Positions 1 to 8,254 of a stretch of 64,000 nucleotides of DNA are shown piece after piece. This DNA comes from Limnochordaceae bacterium. Its GTDB lineage: Bacteria; Bacillota; Limnochordia; Limnochordales; Geochordaceae. The DNA lies in contig JADBKR010000006.1 of the NCBI GenBank assembly GCA_014896295.1, positions 124,001-188,000 on the forward strand, given 5' to 3'. A model generated the notes under the pieces. The model was not told where the DNA came from and did no database searches. It saw only the letters and a list, made by a program, of their open reading frames with translations. Every line of letters begins with the position of its first letter. The first letter of the stretch is position 1. The position numbers and the translations under genes were made by a program.

Positions 1-334
1 CTCCAAGGAAATCGCTGGTTGGTACCGACCGCGTATTGACCGCTATCACGCTGGCGGGGGCGGACCCGGAAACCCGTTCGGCCTTCAGCGCCGCCGCCTG
101 CTCGGGCGCAAAGCACCCTGCCCGGGTCACCCAGGAGATGGTATCCCCTTGCACCTAACGTTCGGGCGCTTCGGGGCGCGAGGCTATGACACCGACCTAC
201 TCATGGCCCGATGGCGGGGTCGTCGGGGTCGAGGGCCGCGTGGGGGCCATGGCTACCGACTAACGAACCGCCGAGGTCCTCGGTATGGCAGAGCATGAGC
301 ACATCCCTTACACCACCATAAGTCCAGTGCGTCC
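1..334. other. No recognisable gene
   Basis: This stretch lies downstream of the ATPase gene on the minus strand and is cut by the window edge. Frame 3 on the plus strand is open from the edge to about base 155, but its translation resembles nothing I know. No convincing terminator hairpin or promoter is visible. Confidence 0.5.
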
Positions 335-2992
335 CTACACGTTGACCCTTGCTCGGCGAGCCAGGGTGAGCACGCGGGGCCGCGCGCCAGACTCGAGCTT
401 GAAGTTGAGCCCATAGCGGAAAATCTCGGGCATGTAGTACTCGTCCCCTTCGCGCAGTACCACGCCGTTGTCTTCGAGGAGTTTAATGTGCTCCGGGTCG
501 AGTCCGACTCCTTCGCGGGTGAACGGAATTGTCCGCTTGTCGGCACTCAGGGACCGAAGGCGCTCGAAAACAGGCTTGAGAAGCTGGTTTTCAGCCTCGA
601 CCTCTTTGGTTTTCTCGGTGCTGCAATGAGGCAAAGCCCGCCGCAGAGCACCGGGCGTAAGCAGGCGGTCTTTCCAGTGGGAATCCCCGACCGACGCCTC
701 CGCGGCCAGAGCAAGGAGCCTCACCAAGTCCCTTGCCTGGATCTGCTGGCGAAAGTCGGAGAGAGCGGAGATCACCCACTCGGAGGAGCGCGCCTCTTTC
801 GATCGGTCGCTTCCTAGCTTCTTGCCCCATAAAGGTTCCAGCATCTCGGATAGGGTCTTTCGATCGGCTTCGTGAAGCGAATCCACCGTTTGGTTTGCCA
901 GCACCCCCGCCTTCACGGCGATCCAGGCCACGAGCTTCAACGCTTCTTCTTCGTTCCACTTGAGGGCATACGGTTCATATCTAGCCAAGAACTGGGCCGT
1001 GTTTTGGCGCACTGCCGAAAACACCATGTCGCTGCGGATGAACACCAGCAGGCCCACGGGCCGGCCTGGCTGCTGTTCAAGCCATTCCGGGACGTCCTGC
1101 AGCAGACCTCGCAGCGCGGTCTGCTGTGACTGATTCTCGGAAAAGTACTGAAACATATCCTCTAGGCCGTCGATCACCACGAGTAGCCTTTCGCCTCTTT
1201 GCCGGAGGAGCTCGGCCAGAGTTCTCCCGGCGCCGGAAGCCCGGATCTCCACGCCCAGAGCCCACGCCATCATGTCGAGCCACCGTTCCCGCCATTCTCC
1301 TTCGTGGAGATTCTGCTTTAGGGCATCCTCGATTGCATCGCGGACCTGGTGGATCCTCCACGGGTCACCGAAGCCAAGGCTGCGCGCCGCTTGCTCTCGT
1401 GCTTGTTGCACCATCTGCTGGACTTGCTGTTTGAGGCTCTTTGGCTCCACCAATGGGAATATCCACGCGTCAGGACGAACGTCAAGGGCTCCGGCGTCTT
1501 GCACGAACCTCGACCATTGCGCGCGTCGGACGATTTGCAGGAAGGTGTAGGTCTTTCCCGATCCCTTGGCACCGACTACGACAGAGATCGGAAGCTCCCG
1601 ACGGTGGTCGGAGGCAAGCCGTACCAGGGGGATGGTCGCAAGAAATTCGGTGCCCTCTCCCTCTTCAGCGAAGATCAGCTTCCGTGCGAAGGCCCCGAGC
1701 CGGCGACGCTGGTTGTCGAGGTCAGCCCTCTGCGGTAGTTCCATGCGTGGTTCCTTGCGCGCAAGCGGCAGCCACGGTAACAGTTCGCGTAGAGCCTCGT
1801 CCAACCCAGCCCTTCGGATCCGACCGAGGGCCTCGTCCCAGTCGAGCGGGAGCGAGCTTAGCCTGCGGTCAAAAGGAGTGACCACCGTCGGAGGTTGATT
1901 CTCCTCGGTCACGAAACGGGGAGCCGACCGGAGCAACTCCTCTCTGGCCCGATTGAGCAAGCCTCCCTCGGCTTCCTCATCTGTTCCGCGGCTAATAATA
2001 ATAGCGAGCAGGGGCTCCTCTTCGTCGACGGACGGGGCGACGTCGCTGAGCAGGCGCAACACCTGACAGGTGCCGTCCACCGATTGCCCCGCCAGCGACG
2101 TCACGAGAATCCGGTACACCCGGGGGTCCAGCATAAGGCCGGCGGCCAGTTCTGAAAGGCCCGCGCGAAGGTCGATGATCACGGCTGCAGTGCCCAGCGC
2201 ACGGCCGAGCTCGGCGAGGAGTTGGGTCAGTATGAACGGATCCTCGGCGTCCCGCACCAGATGTTCGGGACGGATTTCGAGCGAGGTGAAGCGCTCAACA
2301 GCGCGAAAGGCCGGCAGAACGTAGATGTGCCCGAGCAGCGCGCCCTCCAGCCGTTCGGCGGCCAGGCGCACGGCCGTGCGCCTGGCCGGGTCTGGTTCGC
2401 CGTGCGCAAGAGCAAGGAGGTCGGCCAAGCCGATCGGCGGTTCGGGCAGGCGCTTCTTCAGCATGCGGCTGATACCAGGTGCTTCCAGGTCGGCGTCGAC
2501 GAGCAGTACCTTAGCGCCCGGCGCGGAGTCCGCAAGAGCATCGGCCAACGCCATCGCATGAACGGTCCGCCCGACGCCACCCTTAAACGAGTGCAGGGCT
2601 ATCACGGGCGGGAGCTCCGGCAAGAGCCGGCGAGGCCGCGCCGTCCGGGCGGTAGAGGCCCACAGGACGGCCGGTCTTGTGAAGGAAGGCACGAAACGGG
2701 GGCTGGGAGGGGAATCGCCGGTTTCCTCTACGACGACGGGAAGGGTCCGCCGCTCGTTGCTGAGGCTTTCCAGGATGATGCCGTTGTTGTCGCCGTCGTA
2801 GCGAGGCTCGTACTCGGAAGCCAGCCAGCGGTAAGCGTCCTCCCGGTGCCCGGGGCGTACACCCATGGCGAGCGCGTCCCAGTAAGGTCGTGCCCAGACG
2901 ACCCATTCGGGCCAGCGCTCTTCATGCAAGGCGCGAAGCAAGACCTCCTCCACGTCCACCCACGTGTAAAGGCGAACGTCCTTCGGTATCAT
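335..2992 (-). CDS. ParA-like plus P-loop (STAND-like) double ATPase, 885 aa
   Basis: This large protein appears to join two nucleotide-binding modules. Residues about 130-400 resemble a ParA/MinD-type ATPase: the deviant Walker A is KGGVGRT (about 137-143), followed by VLLVDADLEAPG. A second Walker A, GAKGSGKT, lies near 474-481, with a Walker B-like hydrophobic strand ending in IDGLED further on, as in AAA/STAND NTPases. The C-terminal part is helical and unassigned. I chose ATG 2992 because it overlaps the stop of the upstream HEPN-like gene as ATGA, which implies translational coupling; a longer start at 3022 is possible. KGGVGR-type ParA proteins are known in bacterial conflict systems, so a defence role is plausible. 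Substrate and effector mechanism are not visible in the sequence. Confidence 0.7.
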   Translation of the reverse strand: MIPKDVRLYTWVDVEEVLLRALHEERWPEWVVWARPYWDALAMGVRPGHREDAYRWLASEYEPRYDGDNNGIILESLSNERRTLPVVVEETGDSPPSPRFVPSFTRPAVLWASTARTARPRRLLPELPPVIALHSFKGGVGRTVHAMALADALADSAPGAKVLLVDADLEAPGISRMLKKRLPEPPIGLADLLALAHGEPDPARRTAVRLAAERLEGALLGHIYVLPAFRAVERFTSLEIRPEHLVRDAEDPFILTQLLAELGRALGTAAVIIDLRAGLSELAAGLMLDPRVYRILVTSLAGQSVDGTCQVLRLLSDVAPSVDEEEPLLAIIISRGTDEEAEGGLLNRAREELLRSAPRFVTEENQPPTVVTPFDRRLSSLPLDWDEALGRIRRAGLDEALRELLPWLPLARKEPRMELPQRADLDNQRRRLGAFARKLIFAEEGEGTEFLATIPLVRLASDHRRELPISVVVGAKGSGKTYTFLQIVRRAQWSRFVQDAGALDVRPDAWIFPLVEPKSLKQQVQQMVQQAREQAARSLGFGDPWRIHQVRDAIEDALKQNLHEGEWRERWLDMMAWALGVEIRASGAGRTLAELLRQRGERLLVVIDGLEDMFQYFSENQSQQTALRGLLQDVPEWLEQQPGRPVGLLVFIRSDMVFSAVRQNTAQFLARYEPYALKWNEEEALKLVAWIAVKAGVLANQTVDSLHEADRKTLSEMLEPLWGKKLGSDRSKEARSSEWVISALSDFRQQIQARDLVRLLALAAEASVGDSHWKDRLLTPGALRRALPHCSTEKTKEVEAENQLLKPVFERLRSLSADKRTIPFTREGVGLDPEHIKLLEDNGVVLREGDEYYMPEIFRYGLNFKLESGARPRVLTLARRARVNV

Positions 2993-3396
2993 CGGTACAT
3001 AGCCTCCTGCACCCAAGCGCACACTTTCTGGAGCCAGGACCGCAGGCCTGGTTCATCGTCAGAGTGTATCCGTACTCCGTACCGCCACGCCTCATGCACC
3101 TCCGAGATGCGCAGGGAGTTGTGATCACGGTTCAGCCGGAGCGTCGGAGCGGAGCCGATTCGTGCGCCGACATGCAGCTCCTTCAGCCACAATAAGAGAT
3201 CGTGGCCTCTCTTACTCAAGGCCTCGGGAAACTGATCCGAGGTCGTCTTCTGGTTGCGGCGAAGCCACACCGCCTTCAGACCGCACTCGGCTGCATAATA
3301 GAGTAGGAGGCTGTGCGATTCTGTACTTCCCGAATTCGCTGCCCTGTGGTGGACATGGAAAGCACGCCACAGCTCACCGATACCTGCTCTAAGCAT
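2989..3396 (-). CDS. HEPN-like small protein coupled to the ATPase, 135 aa
   Basis: The protein is helical with features reminiscent of HEPN domains: an amphipathic helix around YYAAECGLKAVWLRR, then RGHDLLLWLKEL, and near the C-terminus an EVHEAWRYGVRI segment. HEPN proteins are often RNases or partners in toxin-antitoxin and anti-phage systems. I cannot confirm the catalytic Arg-x4-6-His motif by eye, so it could be a non-catalytic adaptor. The start at ATG 3396 is chosen because the open frame further upstream is low-complexity. The stop overlaps the ATPase start by ATGA, so the two form a two-gene operon with this gene first. Family assignment is an inference from pattern only. Confidence 0.5.
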   Translation of the reverse strand: MLRAGIGELWRAFHVHHRAANSGSTESHSLLLYYAAECGLKAVWLRRNQKTTSDQFPEALSKRGHDLLLWLKELHVGARIGSAPTLRLNRDHNSLRISEVHEAWRYGVRIHSDDEPGLRSWLQKVCAWVQEAMYR

Positions 3397-3469
3397 GCCT
3401 GGGGCACCCCGAGGACCGGTTTGCGACGACTCGATGGAAAGGCGCAATGGGCTACGACTGCCGCCGACG

Positions 3470-3615
3470 TCTTGAATGTACCAACATGGTACAGCGATGG
3501 CAAGGCGTCCGGCACGGGGTCTGCGACGTGGTATGGTGGGTCTGGTGCTACCTGCCCGCAAGCAGCCTCCGCATACAGCGCATCCACCGCCACCACGTCG
3601 CAGAAGTGACCATGG
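3470..3615 (-). pseudogene. Possible transposase relic
   Basis: On the minus strand a short open stretch reads DVVAVDALYAEA, close to the second catalytic-Asp region of IS4-type DDE transposases. It then loses similarity and has no flanking transposase domains. It lies next to another relic (about 3715-3890), upstream of the HEPN/ATPase pair. No terminal inverted repeats were found. This call rests on one short motif. Confidence 0.25.
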
Positions 3616-3714
3616 CGCTCTGAAATCGGCTGTGTCCTCATCGTTGGCTTTGCCCTGCAAGTGCTGTCGCTGATGGAGCTCGACCGATGGGTGCGCGAGG
3701 GGGCCTTTCGGAAG

Positions 3715-3890
3715 CTCCTGGGCCCGCTACGTCGTGGAATCCCTGCCTGGCATCGGGCCTGCGCTCGCACGGGTGCTCCTGGGCCACTTCGGGACACCCC
3801 AGCGGGTGGTGGCGCCACCCCCACCGAACTCGTGCAGGTGCCCGGCACCGGCCGCACCCTGGTGCAGCGCAGTCACCGCGTCCTGTCGGC
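3715..3890 (+). pseudogene. Frameshifted helix-hairpin-helix relic (ERCC4-nuclease tail-like)
   Basis: The plus strand encodes RYVVESLPGIGPALARVLLG and then FGTPQRVV, a typical helix-hairpin-helix as found at the C-terminus of ERCC4/Hef-type nucleases. The second hairpin, ELVQVPGTGRTLVQR, continues in a different frame after about base 3805. No nuclease domain precedes it, so this is a decayed remnant rather than a working gene. The change of frame is not the single extra base seen elsewhere in the window, which fits genuine decay. The rest of 3397-4258 shows nothing else I can name. Confidence 0.5.
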
Positions 3891-4258
3891 GGGGATGGCC
3901 GCATCTCGGACCACCGCCGACTTGCCGGGCGACGCCGCACCAAGGTAGTCGGCTGGTCGCGACCCCAGGCACGTGCAATCGGACGAACAGCAGAAACTGC
4001 CGTTTTGCGTGGGGCTGCCATGAGGCGGGAACCTCGTGCAACGATCCAGTTCCGGGCAAGCTGCGCCCGTTGCACGTACCAGCATGCCCTGCCCGACCCC
4101 GGCGGCTTCAGGAACGCCCACTCTACCGCCGCCCACCGACCACAGGCCGGTAGGCAATGTGTTACCGGCGATTGCCTGGTAAGGAGGCCTGTTCCACCGC
4201 CACCGCCCGGCCGATATCACTGACTAGAACGGTAGCAAGAGATGGATGGGGGAGCCCT

Positions 4259-5971
4259 GTGCCAACGAGCTACTTCCAGGCTATTCCCACCGTACTTAGC
4301 CAGGTCATTCTGGCGCAACCCACCTCTGTCTTGGATGTAGGGGTAGGGTTTGGCAAGTACGGGGTTCTCCTGCGTGAAGTCTTGGAACTTCCTGTCGGCC
4401 GGTATAACCGCACAATGTGGAAGACTAGGATTGACGGGGTTGAGGCGTTTGCTGATTATGAGAACCCAATCCATCACTTCGCGTACGACCACGTCTATTA
4501 TGGGGACGTAAGGGTTCTGATCGACTCCCTCCCAGAGTATGATGTGGTTCTTCTGATTGACGTGCTTGAGCATTTCACCAAACTCGAAGGCTTAACGCTA
4601 GTTCGGCAGTTGCTGCGTAAAGCACGGCGGTTTGTGCTTATATCGACGCCGTTGTATCCTGATACGCAAGATAGCTACCTAGGGAATCAGTTCGAGGCCC
4701 ACAAGAGTCGCTGGCACACGCTAGATTTCGTTGGTTTCGACTTCACGTACTCTCTTCTTCCCATCGGAGACGGAGGCGCCCAAATAGTCAAAGTATACCC
4801 TTCGGCAGGCGATACGGGGGCCGATGGGAAGGACGAGCTACTATCGACGCGTGACCCAGGAGCGAATGCCCCTCGTTCTCTGAGCCTGGTGTACATACTA
4901 CCCCATCAAAAGCTAACCGGCGGCCTCAAAATGCTGCTTCAGCAAGCAGAAGTGTTGTCAAGACGTGGCCATCAGGTTCGGGTCCTATTGAAGTCCAACG
5001 AAGTCACGTCTGCAGTGCCCCAGTGGGCTACCTTAACCCAGGTTGAACAACACGTAGTACCTCCAGGGCAGTCACTACGTCCGTTTATCGCAAATGCTGA
5101 CGTTATCATGGCTGGATGGGTTGAGCAGCTAGAAGAATTGGCTCGGTACGACATCCCAGTGGTTTACTGGGAACAAGGACATGAATGGCTCTTTGGTGAC
5201 ATGCCGCTGGAATATGAGCCTGCCATCCGGCGGCTGCTGCTTCACAACTATTCTCAGCCAGTGACGCTCCTAGCAGTGTCTCCGATTGTCTCTCAGATAC
5301 TCCAGGCCCGGTACCATCGCAGAGCAGAGGTTGTTCCCAATGGCATTGACGTTGAGTCGTTCTACCCGGGAGCAGGAGACACTGAACCGACCGTGTTGCT
5401 GGTCGGAAACCCGGCGCTTCGTTTCAAGGGATTTGACGTGGCTCTGAGGGCGCTTGATCGGCTGTGGAGGAGCGGTTTTCGCTTCAAGGTTAGGTGGGTT
5501 TGTCAGCAAAGACCACGAGTATATACCTCATTTCCATTGGAGTATGAAGAGAACCCACCCCAGGAGAGGCTTCCGGACATTTACCGCGAGGCCTCCGTGT
5601 TATTGTTCGCGTCCTGGTACGAGGGGTTCGGCATGCCTCCGCTAGAGGCTATGGCATCTGGAGTCCCAGTGGTCACTACGCGGTGTGGGGGCGTTGATTC
5701 CTTTGTCGATCCTGGGAGAAACGCGATCGCCGTGGAACCTGGCGATGTCGAAAACCTTGCGGCCGGTGTAGGTCAGGTGCTTGGGGATAATAGCCTGCGC
5801 TTACGTATGGCAGTAAACGGCCGCCAGACTGCGCAGCGCTTTGCATGGGAGAACGTGGTCCCGCAGCTCGAGGAAGCCCTCTACCGCGTCATCGACAGGC
5901 TCAGTGGCTCCGCCAGATCCTTTTTGCGGGCGATGCCGGCTGAGCCGCCCGCAGCTGACGGTGAGGGATAG
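4259..5971 (+). CDS. Methyltransferase-glycosyltransferase fusion, 570 aa
   Basis: The N-terminal third is a class I SAM-dependent methyltransferase: the glycine-rich loop VLDVGVGFGKYG is near residues 24-35, followed by DVVLLIDVLEHF. The C-terminal half is a GT-B glycosyltransferase of the GT4 type, with VVPNGIDVESFYPG, RFKGFDVALRALD and the nucleotide-sugar motif EGFGMPPLEAMASG near residues 454-467. I chose GTG 4259 because a GGGGGAG ribosome-binding site sits about 5 bases upstream; the open frame extends to 4157. The enzyme probably glycosylates and methylates a surface glycan or protein. The acceptor is unknown, but flagellin and a second glycosyltransferase lie downstream. GC content here is visibly lower than in later genes, suggesting transfer. 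Confidence 0.75.
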   Translation: MPTSYFQAIPTVLSQVILAQPTSVLDVGVGFGKYGVLLREVLELPVGRYNRTMWKTRIDGVEAFADYENPIHHFAYDHVYYGDVRVLIDSLPEYDVVLLIDVLEHFTKLEGLTLVRQLLRKARRFVLISTPLYPDTQDSYLGNQFEAHKSRWHTLDFVGFDFTYSLLPIGDGGAQIVKVYPSAGDTGADGKDELLSTRDPGANAPRSLSLVYILPHQKLTGGLKMLLQQAEVLSRRGHQVRVLLKSNEVTSAVPQWATLTQVEQHVVPPGQSLRPFIANADVIMAGWVEQLEELARYDIPVVYWEQGHEWLFGDMPLEYEPAIRRLLLHNYSQPVTLLAVSPIVSQILQARYHRRAEVVPNGIDVESFYPGAGDTEPTVLLVGNPALRFKGFDVALRALDRLWRSGFRFKVRWVCQQRPRVYTSFPLEYEENPPQERLPDIYREASVLLFASWYEGFGMPPLEAMASGVPVVTTRCGGVDSFVDPGRNAIAVEPGDVENLAAGVGQVLGDNSLRLRMAVNGRQTAQRFAWENVVPQLEEALYRVIDRLSGSARSFLRAMPAEPPAADGEG

Positions 5972-5974
5972 ACT

Positions 5975-6475
5975 GTGATACAACGGAGCTGGCTCCATCG
6001 ATTCGCGGAGAGCCACGTGGCCTTGATCCGGGAATCCTCGGAGAGGGCGGGAGCAGCCTTTGACGAGGCTCTGAAGCTGGCCCTGCAGTGGGCACCAATT
6101 GTTCACTTCTTGTCCGAGACAGGAGAGATCCAGACGTGGCGAGCGCAACCCCTCGTCGAGGCGCCTACCGGTTCATGGGCAAGCATCTATTTGGCGGCTT
6201 CGGGATACTACCGGGAGGCGACGGCGCTCCTACGGAGCGTGATGGATTTGGTACTGTGGGAGTGGATGGTTCGGCGGACGACCAAAGACTCTCTTCGAAA
6301 CGCGCCACTTTTCTTCTCAGAGGCTCAGTTCTCCGGCCCCAGAAGTGAAGATATCCCGAAACTGCTTGAACTTCCTGAAGCGGCCATCTATCGGGCTGCC
6401 ATCGAGTCTGTTCCGCAGTGCATTCACCTCCCGGATAATGGAACCGGGGATTGGGAGGCCAGGGCAGTGTCATGA
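5975..6475 (+). CDS. Hypothetical helical protein, 166 aa
   Basis: GTG 5975 starts four bases after the stop of the fusion glycosyltransferase, so the two are probably co-transcribed. The protein is rich in amphipathic helices, for example YLAASGYYREATALLRSVMD, which resembles the helical core of uncharacterised HEPN-like or DUF5677-like proteins. No catalytic motif, signal peptide or membrane segment is seen. The C-terminus ends abruptly and may be truncated. Function unknown. Confidence 0.5.
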   Translation: MIQRSWLHRFAESHVALIRESSERAGAAFDEALKLALQWAPIVHFLSETGEIQTWRAQPLVEAPTGSWASIYLAASGYYREATALLRSVMDLVLWEWMVRRTTKDSLRNAPLFFSEAQFSGPRSEDIPKLLELPEAAIYRAAIESVPQCIHLPDNGTGDWEARAVS

Positions 6476-6640
6476 CGTGTACTGGGATGGTATCCTGGAG
6501 CCTGTCCAGAAACAGTTCTTCCTGACGTGGCAGGGCCCACCCCAAGGCAGTCCGGAGGAGTGAAGGACGCGGCACGGTGGGTGACCCGCCCATGTCCGGG
6601 AGTCGCCGGGGCTACGCCCGACGAGAACCCGCCGGTCGTT

Positions 6641-7010
6641 TCACACCTTCACCGGCCCGAACGTCAGCGCCCACACGACGTAGCGCTGGATGACCAGGGC
6701 CAGCAGCGGCTCCAGGATGGCGAGCAGCATGTGGGTCGACGCAAACCAAGGGTGCGCGCCCTGTGTGTGCTGCATCCCGGCGATGACCACTGTCATGGGC
6801 CTGGCCTTGGAGTACGTGAGGATGAAGTCAAGGAAAGATTGTTCCACGTGAAGGTGAAGCTGATCTTGGCCCCGCTTGTGAGCGCTGGCGCCACGAGCGG
6901 CAGTGTGACCCGCACGAAGCTCTGAGCGGCGACGCCCCGTCTGCCATGGCCGCCTCCTCGACCTCCACAGACAGCTCCCGGAAGTCGTCTCGCAAGATGA
7001 GCCGCAATCG
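6641..7010 (-). pseudogene. Decayed MalG-type sugar ABC permease
   Basis: The minus strand carries the end of a carbohydrate ABC permease: VEEAAMADGA (the EAA loop that contacts the ATPase), RVTLPLVAPALTSGAK, FLDFILTYSKARPMTVVIAG and the family tail YVVWALTFGPVKV before a stop. These pieces lie in at least two frames and the N-terminal half is missing, so the gene is broken. The flanking stretches 6476-6640 and 7011-7162 show no gene that I recognise. It is a relic of a third MalG-type system besides the two intact ones at 52 and 60 kb. Confidence 0.65.
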
Positions 7011-7162
7011 TGAGTAGCTATCGTCTGGATGTCAGGGTGAGCAGTCTTATGGCTCGATCGCACATCGCTAACGATCGTAGGAGCTGAGTACCCGCTTGCG
7101 GTGAGTGCCCGGCGAAGGTAGAGGAGGAGCCACGTACTGGGCGGTCGCTTGCGGGCACCCCT

Positions 7163-7188
7163 TAAGTGGAAGCACGAACATCCGATAC
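7163..7188 (+). promoter_or_regulatory. Sigma-D (FliA)-like promoter of flagellin
   Basis: TAAG at 7163-7166 and TCCGATAC at 7181-7188 are separated by 14 bases. This is close to the flagellar sigma consensus TAAA-N15-GCCGATAA. It lies about 155 bases upstream of the flagellin start, leaving a long untranslated leader (about 7195-7343). I saw no second good promoter in the leader. Confidence 0.6.
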
Positions 7189-7343
7189 AAAGAGTAGCAT
7201 AGCCGGAAGGAGTGGTCGCGCGGGTTTGGGACTGCCTGGGTACGGCCTGACCGGCCGGGGACCCGTTGGACACTCACGGAGCGGTAGCGTAGGGTTCGAC
7301 CGGCCCGCACGGATGCGGGAAATCACCAAAGGAGTGGTGAGTT

Positions 7344-8153
7344 GTGCGGATCAACCAGAACGTGATGGCCCTGAACGCCTGGCGTAACCTGAACCAGACC
7401 TCGTTCAGCATCTCGAAGTCCCTGGAGCGGCTCTCCTCGGGGCTACGCATCAACAGGGCAGCCGACGACGCAGCCGGCCTGGCGATTTCCGAGAAGATGC
7501 GCGGTCAGATTCGTGGCCTCAACATGGCGGTCAAGAACTCCCAGGACGCCATCTCGCTCATCCAGACTGCTGAGGGAGCTCTGAACGAATCGCACTCCAT
7601 CCTACAGCGCATGCGGGAACTCGCGGTGCAGGCAGCCAGTGACACCAACACCGACGCCGACAGGACCCAACTACAGTCCGAAGTGACTCAGTTGCTCAGT
7701 GAGCTCGATGACATTGCCAACAAGACGCAGTTCAACACGAAGAATCTGCTCAACGGCAGTTTCAATGCCACCTTCCACGTCGGGGCCAACGAGAACGAAG
7801 TGCTGACTCTGGCGATTGCTACCATGACTGCGGGAGGCCTGACGCTTACCGGCCTGAGCATAGGTAGTCAGGCCGGGGCTGAGGCTGCTATCGTTTCGAT
7901 CGACGACGCCATCGAGGCCGTCTCGACAGAGCGATCAAAGCTGGGGGCAGTTCAAAACCGGCTGGATCACAAGATCGCGAACCTCAGCGTGGCTGCTGAG
8001 AACCTGACGGCTGCGGAGTCGCGCATCCGGGATGCCGACATGGCCAAGGAAATGATGAACTTCGTGCGGGATCAGATCCTACTGCAGTCGGGTACCGCGA
8101 TGCTCGCGCAGGCAAACGCGGTACCGCAGTCAGTGCTTCAGTTGCTCGCTTGA
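7344..8153 (+). CDS. fliC: Flagellin, 269 aa
   Basis: This is the flagellar filament subunit, exported by the flagellar type III apparatus. The conserved N-terminal D0/D1 region begins MRINQNVMALNAWRNL and includes SLERLSSGLRINRAADDAAG. The C-terminal D1/D0 region ends with AESRIRDADMAKEMM and MLAQANAVPQSVLQLL. The variable central region is short, giving a compact flagellin compared with the usual 270-500 residues. GTG 7344 follows an AAAGGAG site at about 7328-7334. Neighbours are a glycosyltransferase with TPR repeats, fliD and fliS, so the filament may be glycosylated. Expression is probably controlled by the sigma-D-like promoter upstream. Confidence 0.95.
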   Translation: MRINQNVMALNAWRNLNQTSFSISKSLERLSSGLRINRAADDAAGLAISEKMRGQIRGLNMAVKNSQDAISLIQTAEGALNESHSILQRMRELAVQAASDTNTDADRTQLQSEVTQLLSELDDIANKTQFNTKNLLNGSFNATFHVGANENEVLTLAIATMTAGGLTLTGLSIGSQAGAEAAIVSIDDAIEAVSTERSKLGAVQNRLDHKIANLSVAAENLTAAESRIRDADMAKEMMNFVRDQILLQSGTAMLAQANAVPQSVLQLLA

Positions 8154-8175
8154 TGAGCAGCATCAGCGGCCGAAC

Positions 8176-8205
8176 GGGGAGGGGACGGGGTTCCGGACCC
8201 TCCCC
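8176..8205 (+). terminator. Hairpin after flagellin
   Basis: GGGGAGGG (8176-8183) pairs perfectly with CCCTCCCC (8198-8205) across a 14-base loop, 23 bases after the flagellin stop. The following tract (CTGTTGTCT) is only weakly T-rich, so this may be a partial terminator or mRNA-stabilising hairpin that raises flagellin over the downstream genes. Confidence 0.5.
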
Positions 8206-8254
8206 CTGTTGTCTGGGAGGTACCGCGAGGCCCCAGGCATGACGGGGTGGCAGC

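Noticed and set aside
4210-4217. GCCGATAT, a sigma-D -10-like string before the fusion glycosyltransferase
   Set aside because: No TAAA-like box occurs 14-16 bases upstream, so a flagellar promoter is not supported.
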